From contig DATJJM010000006.1 of NCBI GenBank assembly GCA_035492535.1, forward strand, positions 3,813 through 67,812: a stretch of 64,000 bases of DNA, written 5' to 3'. Both the position numbers and the translations under genes were made by a program. Shown in pieces: positions 9,856 through 18,161 of the stretch. Within the stretch, counting starts at the first letter, position 1; every line of letters begins with the position of its first letter. The stretch comes from JAMXLO01 sp035492535. Lineage in GTDB: Bacteria; Pseudomonadota; Alphaproteobacteria; Acetobacterales; Acetobacteraceae. A model generated the notes under the pieces. That model was not told the DNA's origin, ran no database searches, and saw nothing but the letters and a program-made list of their open reading frames with translations.

Positions 9856-10738
9856 TAGCATCTATGTCAGGCCGTTCATCGCGGCCACGGCGCAGCGCCG
9901 GGATGTCTACTACGAAACACCGTGGCCCGAACTGTTTCACGATCTACCGCTGCGGCTCGTGCGCGGCCAGCGACGGTTGCGGACTCAGATGCGCAACCTC
10001 GCGCGTACGCGCCAGGAGCAATGGTTCAGGCCACCGGATGACGCCAGGACGATAAGGCTCGGCTACGGCGTGCTCGAGGTGGCGAACGGCAACGTGGCCA
10101 CCGCGATGGAGATCAAGCTACCGCCGCTCAACAAGCTGAACCCGGTGTGGGATCTACCAGAGCTCGGCAAATGCCCGTTCGACACCGGCGGTGCACCGCT
10201 GGCGATCATCAGACCGGTGATGCGCCGCATCGAGTGGGATAACGAGGCGCGCAACCCGTATCCGCAATACGTCGACGAGATCGCCGGCGACCTGAAGGCC
10301 CGCGGCTTCGCCACCGTCGTCATCGCCGATCTCAAGCACGGTTACGAATGGATCGAGGGCGGCCGACTGCCGCCGCACAACGTCGCGCTGACCAATGGCG
10401 AGCTGTCGGTGCGGCAACTGCTCGCCGCGGTGCGCGATGCCGCAGTCGTCGTCGGCCCGGTGGGCTGGATCGTGCCTGCCGCCATCGCCCTGCACACCCG
10501 CGCTTTCATCATCCTCGGTGGCAACGGCGGGATGAACGCACCGGAGAAGATCATCGACCCGCGCATGGACGCCAAGCGCATCGGTTTCGCAACGCCGGAA
10601 AGGTTCTGCTTATGCACGGACATGCGCCATCGCTGCGACAAGCGGATCCCAGATCTTGGCCAGCAGTGGCAGTCCTGGATGCGAAGCGTGCGCCTGCCGG
10701 TCCCACGCTCTTCCGCCAGCTCGCGGCGCAGCGACTGA
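9812..10738 (+). CDS. Glycosyltransferase family 9-like (heptosyltransferase-like) protein
   Basis: 308 residues, start at MAKSLFIVGPWG. The N-terminal glycine loop (FIVGPWGLGDSIYVRPFI) and the C-terminal nucleotide-sugar-side motif (AAVVVGPVGWIVPAAIALHT, then FIILGG) match GT-B enzymes of the ADP-heptose:LPS heptosyltransferase type. The C-terminus has a cysteine group (CLCTDMRHRC) not typical of that core. It sits between capsid and connector genes and overlaps the following methyltransferase by about 127 nt, so the pair probably acts together. Possible roles are decorating virion proteins or altering host surface sugar; neither is proven by the sequence. Confidence 0.75.
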   Translation: MAKSLFIVGPWGLGDSIYVRPFIAATAQRRDVYYETPWPELFHDLPLRLVRGQRRLRTQMRNLARTRQEQWFRPPDDARTIRLGYGVLEVANGNVATAMEIKLPPLNKLNPVWDLPELGKCPFDTGGAPLAIIRPVMRRIEWDNEARNPYPQYVDEIAGDLKARGFATVVIADLKHGYEWIEGGRLPPHNVALTNGELSVRQLLAAVRDAAVVVGPVGWIVPAAIALHTRAFIILGGNGGMNAPEKIIDPRMDAKRIGFATPERFCLCTDMRHRCDKRIPDLGQQWQSWMRSVRLPVPRSSASSRRSD

Positions 10739-11322
10739 CCTGGCTGCCTGAACTCGGCGTCGGCTACTACGACATCGCGGATCCGCTCGAGCCCTACGAC
10801 GTTCGCTACTTCGCCAAGTACGTCGGGTATCGCGACACCGACCTGGGGCGACGCCTGACCCAGTGCCGCGTCGATCTGGTGGACCGCCACTGGGACCGGC
10901 CCGTGGTCGATATCGGCATCGGCGCCGGCGCCTTCGTGCAGGCCAGGGCGAACACCCGCGGCTATGACGTCAATCCGGCGGGCGTGCAGTGGCTGCGCGA
11001 GCGCGATCTCTATTGCGACCCCTACAGCGAGGCTGTGGCGGCCATCACGCTGTGGGACGTGCTCGAGCACATTCCCGACTTCGACCGCCTCCTGGCACGC
11101 GTGACGTCCCGCGTGTTCGTGTCCATGCCGGTGTTCGGTGGGCCGAAGGAGGTGCTGACGTCCAAGCACTTCAGACCGGACGAGCATTGCTGGTACTTCA
11201 CCAGCTTCGGCTTCCTGGCCGTGATGCGCATGCTCGGCTGGGAGCTGCTCGAGCACAACGAAGAGGAAAGCAGGCTCGGCCGCGACGGCATCGCCTCATT
11301 CGCGTTCCAGCGGTTCGCCTGA
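10612..11322 (+). CDS. Class I SAM-dependent methyltransferase
   Basis: Up to 236 residues if started at ATG 10612; a later start would reduce the long overlap with the glycosyltransferase. The SAM-binding motif I is VVDIGIGAGAFV, with the acidic residue in RGYDVNP after strand 2, and motif IV-like LWDVLEHIPDF is typical of type-11/23 small-molecule methyltransferases. A later segment with CWYFTSFGFL recurs in sugar- and lipid-pathway methyltransferases. It overlaps the connector gene by TGATG. The substrate is unknown; coupling to a GT9 enzyme suggests a glycan. Confidence 0.75.
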   Translation: MHGHAPSLRQADPRSWPAVAVLDAKRAPAGPTLFRQLAAQRLTWLPELGVGYYDIADPLEPYDVRYFAKYVGYRDTDLGRRLTQCRVDLVDRHWDRPVVDIGIGAGAFVQARANTRGYDVNPAGVQWLRERDLYCDPYSEAVAAITLWDVLEHIPDFDRLLARVTSRVFVSMPVFGGPKEVLTSKHFRPDEHCWYFTSFGFLAVMRMLGWELLEHNEEESRLGRDGIASFAFQRFA

Positions 11323-11984
11323 TGTCGATGCGCTCGGTCACCACCGTCATCACGAAGGCGACCAATCGCGACCTGACGACGCTTGCGACCGCAAAGGAGG
11401 AGCTCGGCATCACCGGCTCCAAATATGACAGCCGGCTGAAGCGCTGGATCAAGGAAGAGAGCGCCGCGGTCGAACGCTATTGCGGGCGGCGGCTGATCAA
11501 AGAGACGCTGCAGCAGGTCTTCACCGGCTACATCCATCAGACCGATCTGGTGCTGGTGCTGTGGCCAGTCACCGAGGTGATCTCGGTCACCTGGGATAGC
11601 ACGGTGCTGACGCCCGACCAGTGGCTGCTCGATGGCGAGGCCGGTCTGCTGCGCCGGTTCGACCCAGACCAGGGCTGCTGGATCCCGTGGTTCGATTACC
11701 CCTACTACATGCACGGCTACGGCTACCCGTATCCGCACATGGTCACCGTGCAATACACCGGTGGCTACACGCTCGGCGACGATCTGCCGCCCGACATCGA
11801 GGCCGCAGTGCTGATGCAGCTGAACGTGCGGAAGTCGGCCGGCACGCGCGATCCAACGATCAGGACCGAGACCGTGCCGAACGTGCTGTCGACGACGTAT
11901 TTCGGTGGCACGCCCGGCGAGAACGCAGCGATTGTGCCCGCGGCCGCGTCGCGTCTCGAGGCCTATCGCGAGCAACGGCTGTGA
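11322..11984 (+). CDS. Head-tail connector protein, gp6-like
   Basis: 220 residues, start at MSMRSVTTVI. The N-terminal helical segment (TAKEELGITGSKYDSRLKRWIKEES, then VERYCGRRL) is the classic start of phage gp6-like connectors that bind the portal ring. The middle has a Tyr/Pro/Gly loop (FDYPYYMHGYGYPYPH). The segment DDLPPDIEAAVLMQLNVRK is also family-typical. It starts inside the stop of the methyltransferase and ends in GTGA, coupling to the next small gene. Confidence 0.85.
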   Translation: MSMRSVTTVITKATNRDLTTLATAKEELGITGSKYDSRLKRWIKEESAAVERYCGRRLIKETLQQVFTGYIHQTDLVLVLWPVTEVISVTWDSTVLTPDQWLLDGEAGLLRRFDPDQGCWIPWFDYPYYMHGYGYPYPHMVTVQYTGGYTLGDDLPPDIEAAVLMQLNVRKSAGTRDPTIRTETVPNVLSTTYFGGTPGENAAIVPAAASRLEAYREQRL

Positions 11985-12160
11985 GGGCGTTCCGCCAGGA
12001 CGAGCCTGTCGTCATCCACTGCGAGAACTGCGAGCCGGAAGCAGCGCGTGTGGTGTCGGTTGGGCCGCGCTGCCCCGAGTGCGGCAATCGCACCTATCGC
12101 GTGCAGACCGAAGCGATGCTCGTCGAGTGCTGCTCATCAATCCTGCGCCCCGTGAACTGA
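11981..12160 (+). CDS. Small zinc-ribbon protein
   Basis: 59 residues from a GTG overlapping the upstream stop (GTGA). Two CxxC pairs, HCENC and CPEC, are about 17 residues apart and form a probable zinc ribbon; a further CC pair lies near the C-terminus. It lies in the head-tail joining block. The function is unknown; it is one of several tiny zinc-ribbon proteins in this genome. Confidence 0.7.
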   Translation: MRAFRQDEPVVIHCENCEPEAARVVSVGPRCPECGNRTYRVQTEAMLVECCSSILRPVN

Positions 12161-12170
12161 GAGGCTTCTG

Positions 12171-12608
12171 ATGCTGCAATCGACAGAGGTCTATGCCCTC
12201 CAGGGCACGGACACGCTCGACTTTCAGATCACGGCACCCGGCACAATGACCGGCGAGTGGACGGCCGGACTCGAGGGTATGCAATCCGTCGCCGTCGAGC
12301 TCCGCTTTCTGTGGGGGTCCGGTGGCACCACGGTGAAGGCCCTGGTGCAGTCAGCGATGGGCCCCGATGGCCCGGCCTATGACATCGCCCAGGTCACGTT
12401 CGATGTCGTCGCACGCACCGTGATGTTCGAGCTGTATGCAGGCACCACGGATCTCGTCGATCCTGGTGTCGGCGGCATCGATGCCAGCGGCAATCCCGAG
12501 ACCGATGGCCTGCTGTGCAATGTGCTCGGCGATCGACTGCGTCTGGTGGCGATCGTCACCGGCAGTTACCTCAACACGGTTCTGTCCGCGCGCGTGCTGC
12601 CGAAATGA
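12171..12608 (+). CDS. Head-tail region structural protein (hypothetical)
   Basis: 145 residues, start preceded by GAGAGG. The sequence is beta-rich (alternating hydrophobics, many Thr/Gly/Val) with no catalytic motif, consistent with a virion protein. It overlaps the next gene by ATGA. Position between connector and tail-completion genes suggests a minor head or adaptor component. Family not recognised. Confidence 0.65.
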   Translation: MLQSTEVYALQGTDTLDFQITAPGTMTGEWTAGLEGMQSVAVELRFLWGSGGTTVKALVQSAMGPDGPAYDIAQVTFDVVARTVMFELYAGTTDLVDPGVGGIDASGNPETDGLLCNVLGDRLRLVAIVTGSYLNTVLSARVLPK

Positions 12609-12940
12609 ACGCTGACGGCGTCATACGCGCGCTCACCACGCAAGGTGAGATCGTCACTGTCAAACGGCTGACCGGCACGCGCCAGGTCGCGTTCAGTGTC
12701 GACTGCCTCGCGTTCGTGGAGATCGGCGTCGAATCGGTCCTGGTGGGCTCGGTGCAGCAGACCGCTGACAAGATCACGCTGACCGATCGCGAGATGAACG
12801 AAAAGCAGTGGCCGAAGCCACCGCGCCAGGGCGACCAGATCGTGTTCAGCGACGGCACCACACGCACGATGCAGGGTCGCGCGGACGTAAGACGTGTCGC
12901 CGAGGATCTCGTCTACTTCATCAAGACGCTCGGCGGCTGA
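12605..12940 (+). CDS. Head-tail joining protein candidate
   Basis: 111 residues, start fixed by ATGA overlap with the previous gene. The pattern of a short beta-rich domain with VKRLTGTRQVAF and a late PRQGDQIVFSDG turn is reminiscent of phage head closure/minor tail joining proteins in the same genomic slot. The family assignment is by position and general character, not by a diagnostic motif. Confidence 0.65.
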   Translation: MNADGVIRALTTQGEIVTVKRLTGTRQVAFSVDCLAFVEIGVESVLVGSVQQTADKITLTDREMNEKQWPKPPRQGDQIVFSDGTTRTMQGRADVRRVAEDLVYFIKTLGG

Positions 12941-12944
12941 TGCG

Positions 12945-13382
12945 ATGTCGCCCGAAGTGTTCGACGACTGCATGCCCCGCATCCAGGCGGTGGCCACGCA
13001 GTTGGGCATCACGCTGGAGATGCCGAACGAAATTGCCGGGCCGCGACCGTCGCCACCGAAGACATGGGTCGATGTCGAGGTTGCTGCGCAGTCCGCCGGT
13101 CCGATGCAGATCGGCTACGACGCGTGGAACGAAGAAGGCCAGATCTTCATTCACGTAATGGTGCCGATCGGCACCGGCATGCGCGACGCCCTGGTGCAGC
13201 GCAAAGCGTTCTCCACCGCATTTCGCGGCATCAACGTCACCACACCTGACGGGCTCTCCTACAGCGACGATCAGTCGATGGATCCGCTCGGCCCTGGCGG
13301 AGACGACGGCGTGTACCGGCGCCTGACGCTGATCGTTCGCTACCTCTGGCAGGACCGCCTGACCGCACCCCCGCCCTACTGA
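12945..13382 (+). CDS. Tail completion/terminator protein candidate
   Basis: 145 residues. The start at MSPEVFDDC follows the previous stop by 4 nt. The central strand and helix pattern and the C-terminal RRLTLIVRYLWQDR, together with the slot just before tail-tube genes, fit tail terminator proteins that cap the tail tube. A Pro-rich linker (GPRPSPPKTW) separates the N-terminal helix from the core. The function is inferred mainly from gene order. Confidence 0.65.
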   Translation: MSPEVFDDCMPRIQAVATQLGITLEMPNEIAGPRPSPPKTWVDVEVAAQSAGPMQIGYDAWNEEGQIFIHVMVPIGTGMRDALVQRKAFSTAFRGINVTTPDGLSYSDDQSMDPLGPGGDDGVYRRLTLIVRYLWQDRLTAPPPY

Positions 13383-13399
13383 GCGAAAGGAACGCAGCT

Positions 13400-13564
13400 G
13401 TGCCGCAATTCCACATCGTTGAAGAGATGCCGACCAACTCTGGGATCTTTGAAGAGACCACCCCAGCCGAGGTCATCGCCGACGACGTCGAGAAGGCCAA
13501 GCTGCGCTGCATCGATCTCAGCCAGGACGGCAATCGATACGGCGTCTGGGTCGAATCCCCCTGA
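13400..13564 (+). CDS. Small protein paralogous to the N-terminus of the next gene
   Basis: 54 residues from GTG at 13400 with AAAGGA 9 nt upstream. The pattern FHIVEE...GIFEET...A.DDVEKAKLRCIDL...YGVWVES matches the first 50 residues of the next gene (FHILVES...FVETGEI...ATDAMDRCVEL...YGFWVYES). The two therefore look like a tandem duplication, one copy of which gained an Ig-like domain. Role unknown; it lies in the tail module. Confidence 0.7.
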   Translation: MPQFHIVEEMPTNSGIFEETTPAEVIADDVEKAKLRCIDLSQDGNRYGVWVESP

Positions 13565-13581
13565 GAGCAAGGAAACCGTCC

Positions 13582-14052
13582 ATGGAAGAGTTTCATATCC
13601 TGGTTGAATCGGCCACGCCCGGTAGTTTCGTCGAGACCGGTGAGATCATCAGCAGCAACGCAACCGACGCCATGGATCGCTGCGTCGAACTCGCAGTGGA
13701 CGGCAAGAAGTACGGCTTCTGGGTTTACGAGAGTGTCGTTGCCAAGAACCTGCTGCAGCCCGCAGGCGCGGACCCCAATGCACCGCCCCTGCCGACCGCC
13801 CCGCCGGTCAATGTCGATGTTCCATACGTCTCGCAAAACGGCGCGGTGCTGAGCTGCACGCTGGGCAACTGGGACGGCTCGCCCACGTCCTATCTCTATC
13901 TGTGGCAGCTCGACGGGACACCCGTTGGCACCGCGGACACCTATCCCGTGCAGCCGGCCGACGTTGGCAAAAGCGCGACCTGCACTGTCAGCGCCACCAA
14001 CGATGCGGGCACGACCTCAGCGCCGGTGTCGAACGCCATCGTCGTCACCTGA
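13582..14052 (+). CDS. Tail-module protein with C-terminal Ig-like domain
   Basis: 156 residues. Residues 1-52 repeat the short upstream protein. A proline linker (PPLPTAPPVNVDVP) leads to an Ig-like domain at about residues 75-155, with LSCTLGNWDG, YLYLWQLDG and the late ATCTVSATNDAG strand typical of phage surface Ig folds. Such domains are thought to bind carbohydrates weakly on virion surfaces. It precedes the tail-tube genes, so decoration of the tail tube or of its terminator is plausible. Confidence 0.75.
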   Translation: MEEFHILVESATPGSFVETGEIISSNATDAMDRCVELAVDGKKYGFWVYESVVAKNLLQPAGADPNAPPLPTAPPVNVDVPYVSQNGAVLSCTLGNWDGSPTSYLYLWQLDGTPVGTADTYPVQPADVGKSATCTVSATNDAGTTSAPVSNAIVVT

Positions 14053-14103
14053 GAGCAGCGACCGCGCGTCGCGCGCACTGAAATCTAAACACAGGAGAGA
14101 GCC

Positions 14104-15306
14104 ATGCCCGCGACCGCCGGATATCAAGCTGGCGTCGAAGCCAACCAAACGCGAATCTCGTACGCCGTCGAAGCAACCTGGGGTGTCGCCCCGGCCGTCG
14201 CCTTCAAAGCGATCCGGTATATGAGCGACACGTTGGCGGAGACGAAAACCCGCCAGCGACCGAGTGAAATCAACATCACGAGGGAAGCCACGCAAGCGGT
14301 CACCACGCAGCAGACCGCAGGCGGCACGATCAACTATGCGCTGTCCTATCAGACCTTCGATGACTTCTTCTCGGTGGTGCTGCAGCGCGACTGGCAGGCG
14401 TTCCAGACCATCAACGGCATCGCCGGCGACATCACGCTCACCAACACGGGTGGCGTGGTCGTGCTGTCGTCGACGCTCGCCACCAAGTTCGCGACCCTGG
14501 CGCAGGGAACGTGGATCAAACTCTATGGATTTACCAACACGCTCAACAACGGCTGGTGGTTCATCAAACTCCACACCGACGACTCGCATCTCACGCTCGA
14601 GGGCACCAACCGGGCCGCGGTGATCACCGAAACACCAGCTGGTACCGCGGCGCATGTGCGCGGCTCGACGATCAGCAACGGCACCACGTTCAAGTCGCTG
14701 TTCATGCAGCAGATGCTGTCGTCGACAATGTTCCTCGTCTATCCGGGCACCTACATCTCGCGCATGACGATCTCCGGTGGGATCGGCAACTTCTTCACCG
14801 GCGCGATCGATATCATCGCCAAAGATGAGGATGGGATCACGGTCGACAGTTCGACCGGCGCCGTCATCGCCGCGCCTACCACCATCGTCCTGGACCCGGT
14901 CAATGGGTTCGTCGGCGCATTCTGGAACGGTGCGCCAATGGTGGGCACGCTCGACCAGATGGCGATCACGCTGGAGAACACCGCAGCAGCGCCCGAATAC
15001 GGTCTCGGCAATCAGCTCTCGGTCGGCATCCTCAGCGGAACATTCAGCGCGAACGGCACGTTCCGGATGTACTTCAACGACTTCACCAACTATAACATGA
15101 TGCAGGCCGAGCAGACTGGCACCCTCTCCTTCATTCTGAAGGGCTCTACTGGAAACTCCTACGCCTTCACCTTCGTCAATGCTTTCATGATGGTGAAGAT
15201 GAATGCGGGCGGGCCAGGGCAAGCGGTCTATGCCGACATCACGGTCGAAGGGAACCCCGGCCCGAACGGCGGCACGTTCATCATCGACCGCTTGGCCAAT
15301 ACCTAA
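14104..15306 (+). CDS. Major tail tube protein, copy 1
   Basis: 400 residues, preceded by AGGAGAGAGCC. It is beta-rich, has no enzyme motifs, and lies directly upstream of a close paralogue. Both begin MPATAGYQAGVEANQT and share the block TKTRQRPSEINI(T/S)RE followed by TTQQTAGGTINYALSY. The large size (double a minimal tube protein) implies extra surface domains. It should polymerise around the tape measure protein. Confidence 0.8.
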   Translation: MPATAGYQAGVEANQTRISYAVEATWGVAPAVAFKAIRYMSDTLAETKTRQRPSEINITREATQAVTTQQTAGGTINYALSYQTFDDFFSVVLQRDWQAFQTINGIAGDITLTNTGGVVVLSSTLATKFATLAQGTWIKLYGFTNTLNNGWWFIKLHTDDSHLTLEGTNRAAVITETPAGTAAHVRGSTISNGTTFKSLFMQQMLSSTMFLVYPGTYISRMTISGGIGNFFTGAIDIIAKDEDGITVDSSTGAVIAAPTTIVLDPVNGFVGAFWNGAPMVGTLDQMAITLENTAAAPEYGLGNQLSVGILSGTFSANGTFRMYFNDFTNYNMMQAEQTGTLSFILKGSTGNSYAFTFVNAFMMVKMNAGGPGQAVYADITVEGNPGPNGGTFIIDRLANT

Positions 15307-15324
15307 AAGCGAGGAGACGCAGCA

Positions 15325-16539
15325 ATGCCCGCGACTGCAGGATATCAGGCTGGCGTTGAGGCCAACCAAACGCAACTCTCGTATGGCAATGAGGTTACCT
15401 GGGGTGCGCGGCCACTCGTGCAGTTCCAGGCGATCCGCTACACGGGCGACACGTTGGCGCTCACCAAGACGAGGCAGCGGCCGAGCGAGATCAACATCAG
15501 CCGAGAGGTGTCGGGCGCCGTTACCACGCAGCAGACCGCAGGCGGCACGATCAACTATGCGCTGAGCTATGGCACCTACGACGACTTCTTCGCCTCGCTC
15601 TGCCAGGACGACTGGTCGCCGCCGCTGAACATCGCCAGCATCGGCACCGACATCACCATGACGTCGACCGGCAACACGATTCAATCGCTGTCGTCCACCT
15701 TGACGACCAAGTTCACCAACGTTTCGGTCGGTCAGTATATACGGGTGTCCGGTTTCACGACGATCACGCAATACAATACTTGGTGGCGGGTGCTGACGAA
15801 GACGGATAACTCGCACATCACCGTCACCGGCAATGCGGTCCTCGTCGCGACCGAAACCTCGGCTGGGGCCAACGTCCTGATCACCGGCTCGTCGCTCAAC
15901 AACGCCACGACCTTCAAAAGCCTGTTCATCCAGCAGAAGTTTTCCTCGACCCGGTTCCTCCGCTATGGCGGCGCCTACGTGACACGCATCACGCTTGGCG
16001 GCGCCGTTGGAAACTTCTTCTCGGGTGCCATCGACGTCGTTGCGCAGACGGAAATCGCCGCCGCGGTCGAAGCCTCAACCGGTGCCACGCTGCCAGCGCC
16101 GTCAGGCACGGTGTTCGATCCCGTCGCCGGCTTCATCAGGATGAACTACAACGTCGGCACCGTCGCCGGGCTCATCGATCAGCTGTCGCTGACGCTGGAG
16201 AACACTGGTGCCGCGCCCGAGTTCAGCATGGGCGGCAGCGCCGGCGCCGACGGCATGCTTGGCGGCACGTTCACCGGCTCGGGTGCGTTCCGCCTCTATT
16301 GCAAGGATTTCACGCTCTACAACCAGTTCCAGTCGGAGCTGTCCGCCGACCTGCAGATCTATCTGCAGGACGCGCAAAAGAACTCCTACGTCATCTCGTT
16401 CCAGCAGGTGTCGCTGTTCTGCAAGATCAACGCCACCGGCCCCGGCACGGCCGTCATGGTCGACGTGACATTTGAGGCCAACCCGGATCCCACGAACAAC
16501 GGCACGTTCCAGATGGACCGCCACCCGCCACCGAACTGA
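15325..16539 (+). CDS. Major tail tube protein, copy 2
   Basis: 404 residues, 18 nt after copy 1 and alignable with it over the whole length, including the C-terminal NxxxFQMDR/FIIDR ending. Divergence is spread across the protein, so the duplication is old rather than an assembly artefact. Tubes built from two subunits, or one tube and one specialised ring, are possible. The base-level match at the starts (MPATAGYQ segment) is high, which could allow recombination between copies. Confidence 0.8.
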   Translation: MPATAGYQAGVEANQTQLSYGNEVTWGARPLVQFQAIRYTGDTLALTKTRQRPSEINISREVSGAVTTQQTAGGTINYALSYGTYDDFFASLCQDDWSPPLNIASIGTDITMTSTGNTIQSLSSTLTTKFTNVSVGQYIRVSGFTTITQYNTWWRVLTKTDNSHITVTGNAVLVATETSAGANVLITGSSLNNATTFKSLFIQQKFSSTRFLRYGGAYVTRITLGGAVGNFFSGAIDVVAQTEIAAAVEASTGATLPAPSGTVFDPVAGFIRMNYNVGTVAGLIDQLSLTLENTGAAPEFSMGGSAGADGMLGGTFTGSGAFRLYCKDFTLYNQFQSELSADLQIYLQDAQKNSYVISFQQVSLFCKINATGPGTAVMVDVTFEANPDPTNNGTFQMDRHPPPN

Positions 16540-16677
16540 GCAATTCAGAGATCGGCGTCTGATCGGACGCTGATGGCGCGCGCGAGGTTTCCTCCCCCGT
16601 GCGTCGGCGCGTGACCGTTGCCGTCCGGGCTGTGGTCACGCGCCACCCTTCCAACCGGACAGGAAGACACAGCAACA

Positions 16678-17112
16678 ATGGCAAACTTGAAAGAGTTCCA
16701 ATCGGACATCCGTGCGATCAATGATGGCATATGGGTGCGCGTCAACGAAGCCTACGGCGATCTCGAGATCCAGGTGAGAGGCTTCACCGATCAGTTCCAT
16801 GATGCACGCACCGCCCGCCAGATAGCTGCAGCGGAAGGCTATGGCGGCGACGAAAAGCGGATACCCAACGACGTCCAGCGACGCATCAACGCATCGCTGA
16901 TGCAAGACTTCCTCATCATCGGCGTGCGCAACCTCGACAATGGCGACGGTCAACCGGTGACGATCGAGCAGTTCCACGAGCTGCTGTTCCAACCCGACTA
17001 CGGTCGCCTGTCGCGCATGGTGTGGGACGCTGCAGGCCGCGTCTCCGCACGCTCGATGGCGCAGGTCGAGGCCGCAGCAAAAAACTCACCGACGGACTCC
17101 GCCTCGAGTTGA
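16678..17112 (+). CDS. Tail assembly chaperone, short form (lambda G-like)
   Basis: 144 residues, start at MANLKEFQSD. It is acidic/helical and lies just before the tape measure block, the standard position of the lambda G-type chaperone. Near its end (codons 134-136) is GCA AAA AAC, a standard -1 slippery site, beyond which the zero frame runs only 9 more codons. Most ribosomes should stop at 17112; a minority should shift into the longer product. Confidence 0.85.
   Translation: MANLKEFQSDIRAINDGIWVRVNEAYGDLEIQVRGFTDQFHDARTARQIAAAEGYGGDEKRIPNDVQRRINASLMQDFLIIGVRNLDNGDGQPVTIEQFHELLFQPDYGRLSRMVWDAAGRVSARSMAQVEAAAKNSPTDSASS
17079..17085 (+). promoter_or_regulatory. -1 ribosomal frameshift slippery heptamer A AAA AAC
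   Basis: The zero-frame codons are GCA AAA AAC, an exact X XXY YYZ heptamer. A -1 slip gives AAA AAA CTC and enters an open frame that continues to 17483. This is the conserved device by which siphophages make the G-T tail chaperone fusion. Confidence 0.85.
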
Positions 17113-17483
17113 ACTACGGCAACCTCCGATCGCGTCTCATGGCGCGTCGGAAGCAGCAGATCGCTGCGGGCGAGCGCCCCGATATGTCCGAGACGGACAT
17201 GCCGCCGGCGCCGTGGATCGAACCCGAGTTCCTGTGGATCTGGCGCGCTTGGCATCGGCTGCACCCTGATCGTCCGCAGTATGGCGGCGGCATGGGCCCG
17301 ACGGTGCCGGGCGACATCCCATGGACTGTCGTGCGCCAGTGGGCGGAATTCCATGATCTGACACGCGGAGAATTCGACATGCTCGACCGCGTGCTTCAGC
17401 GCATGGATGGCGAATATCGGGAGTGGTGGATCTCACGCCACCCGCCTGAGTCGACGGCGCCGCGACGGCGGGAGATCCGCTGA
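17085..17483 (+). CDS. Tail assembly chaperone, frameshift extension (G-T fusion C-terminus)
   Basis: Reached by the -1 shift at 17079-17085, it adds 132 residues to give a product of about 268 residues counted from 16678. The frame has no good start and ribosome binding site of its own near its beginning. The extension is Trp- and Arg-rich (WIEPEFLWIWRAWHRL, WRH-type segments, EYREWWISR) and ends in TGATG overlap with the next gene. In characterised phages the T part binds the tape measure protein and the tail tube. Confidence 0.8.
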   Translation, partial: LTDGLRLELNYGNLRSRLMARRKQQIAAGERPDMSETDMPPAPWIEPEFLWIWRAWHRLHPDRPQYGGGMGPTVPGDIPWTVVRQWAEFHDLTRGEFDMLDRVLQRMDGEYREWWISRHPPESTAPRRREIR

Positions 17484-18160
17484 TGCGGTCGGTGATCGGC
17501 GCAGACCTCGGAGCGAATCTACGCACTGTCGTCCGCAAGATGCTCGACAAGCAGGTGCAGTCACCCGATGCGCGTGCGCGCGTTAAGAAGCATCTGCAGC
17601 TGCGCATCGAGGAGATGGAGCAGAGCGGCGTCACGCCGGTGTTCCGGCAATTCGTCAACGGCGTCGAGACCAACGACCTCTCGAAAATCACCTTCCGCGG
17701 TAGCACCATCGAGCTGAAGTTCGATCGGCTCGATGGTGTCGCGCGGGCGATCCTGGCGTATGCCAAGGAGATCAGCCCGAACCCCGGTGGCCCGTACTCC
17801 CAGGCGTGGTTCTTGGCAGTGAACGGTGTGCCGGTCACCGACCTCTCCCAACACATCCCCCACGACGCGACGGTCATCCTGACCAACTTCGCGCCGTTCG
17901 CCCGTCGCCTCGAGGAACGAGGGCGCACCGGGCGCAGCGGCAGGCTGTCAGGATACGCGCGTCCGGAGCTCGTGGTGACCGAGCGCACCCGGCTTTGGGC
18001 CCGCAAGCAGTTCCCCAGCGTCAACATCGATCGGCTGTTCGTCGCCATCCCAGGCGGCGGCGGCACCGCGCGCGGCTGGCAGGTGCCGTACGTCCTGAAG
18101 ACCGGGCCACACCGCGGTGAGCCGATCCTCTACCCCGCCATCCGGCTGACGGAACGCTGA
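17483..18160 (+). CDS. Minor tail protein candidate
   Basis: 225 residues, coupled by TGATG to the chaperone extension and ending 1 nt before the tape measure ATG. The N-terminus is helical and charged (VRKMLDKQVQS, RARVKKHLQLRIEEME). The C-terminal half has an Arg-rich segment (RRLEERGRTGRSGRLSG) and a Gly turn (IPGGGGTARG). This slot is usually occupied by a tail tip or tape-measure-associated protein. Family not recognised. Confidence 0.65.
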   Translation: MRSVIGADLGANLRTVVRKMLDKQVQSPDARARVKKHLQLRIEEMEQSGVTPVFRQFVNGVETNDLSKITFRGSTIELKFDRLDGVARAILAYAKEISPNPGGPYSQAWFLAVNGVPVTDLSQHIPHDATVILTNFAPFARRLEERGRTGRSGRLSGYARPELVVTERTRLWARKQFPSVNIDRLFVAIPGGGGTARGWQVPYVLKTGPHRGEPILYPAIRLTER

Positions 18161-18161
18161 G

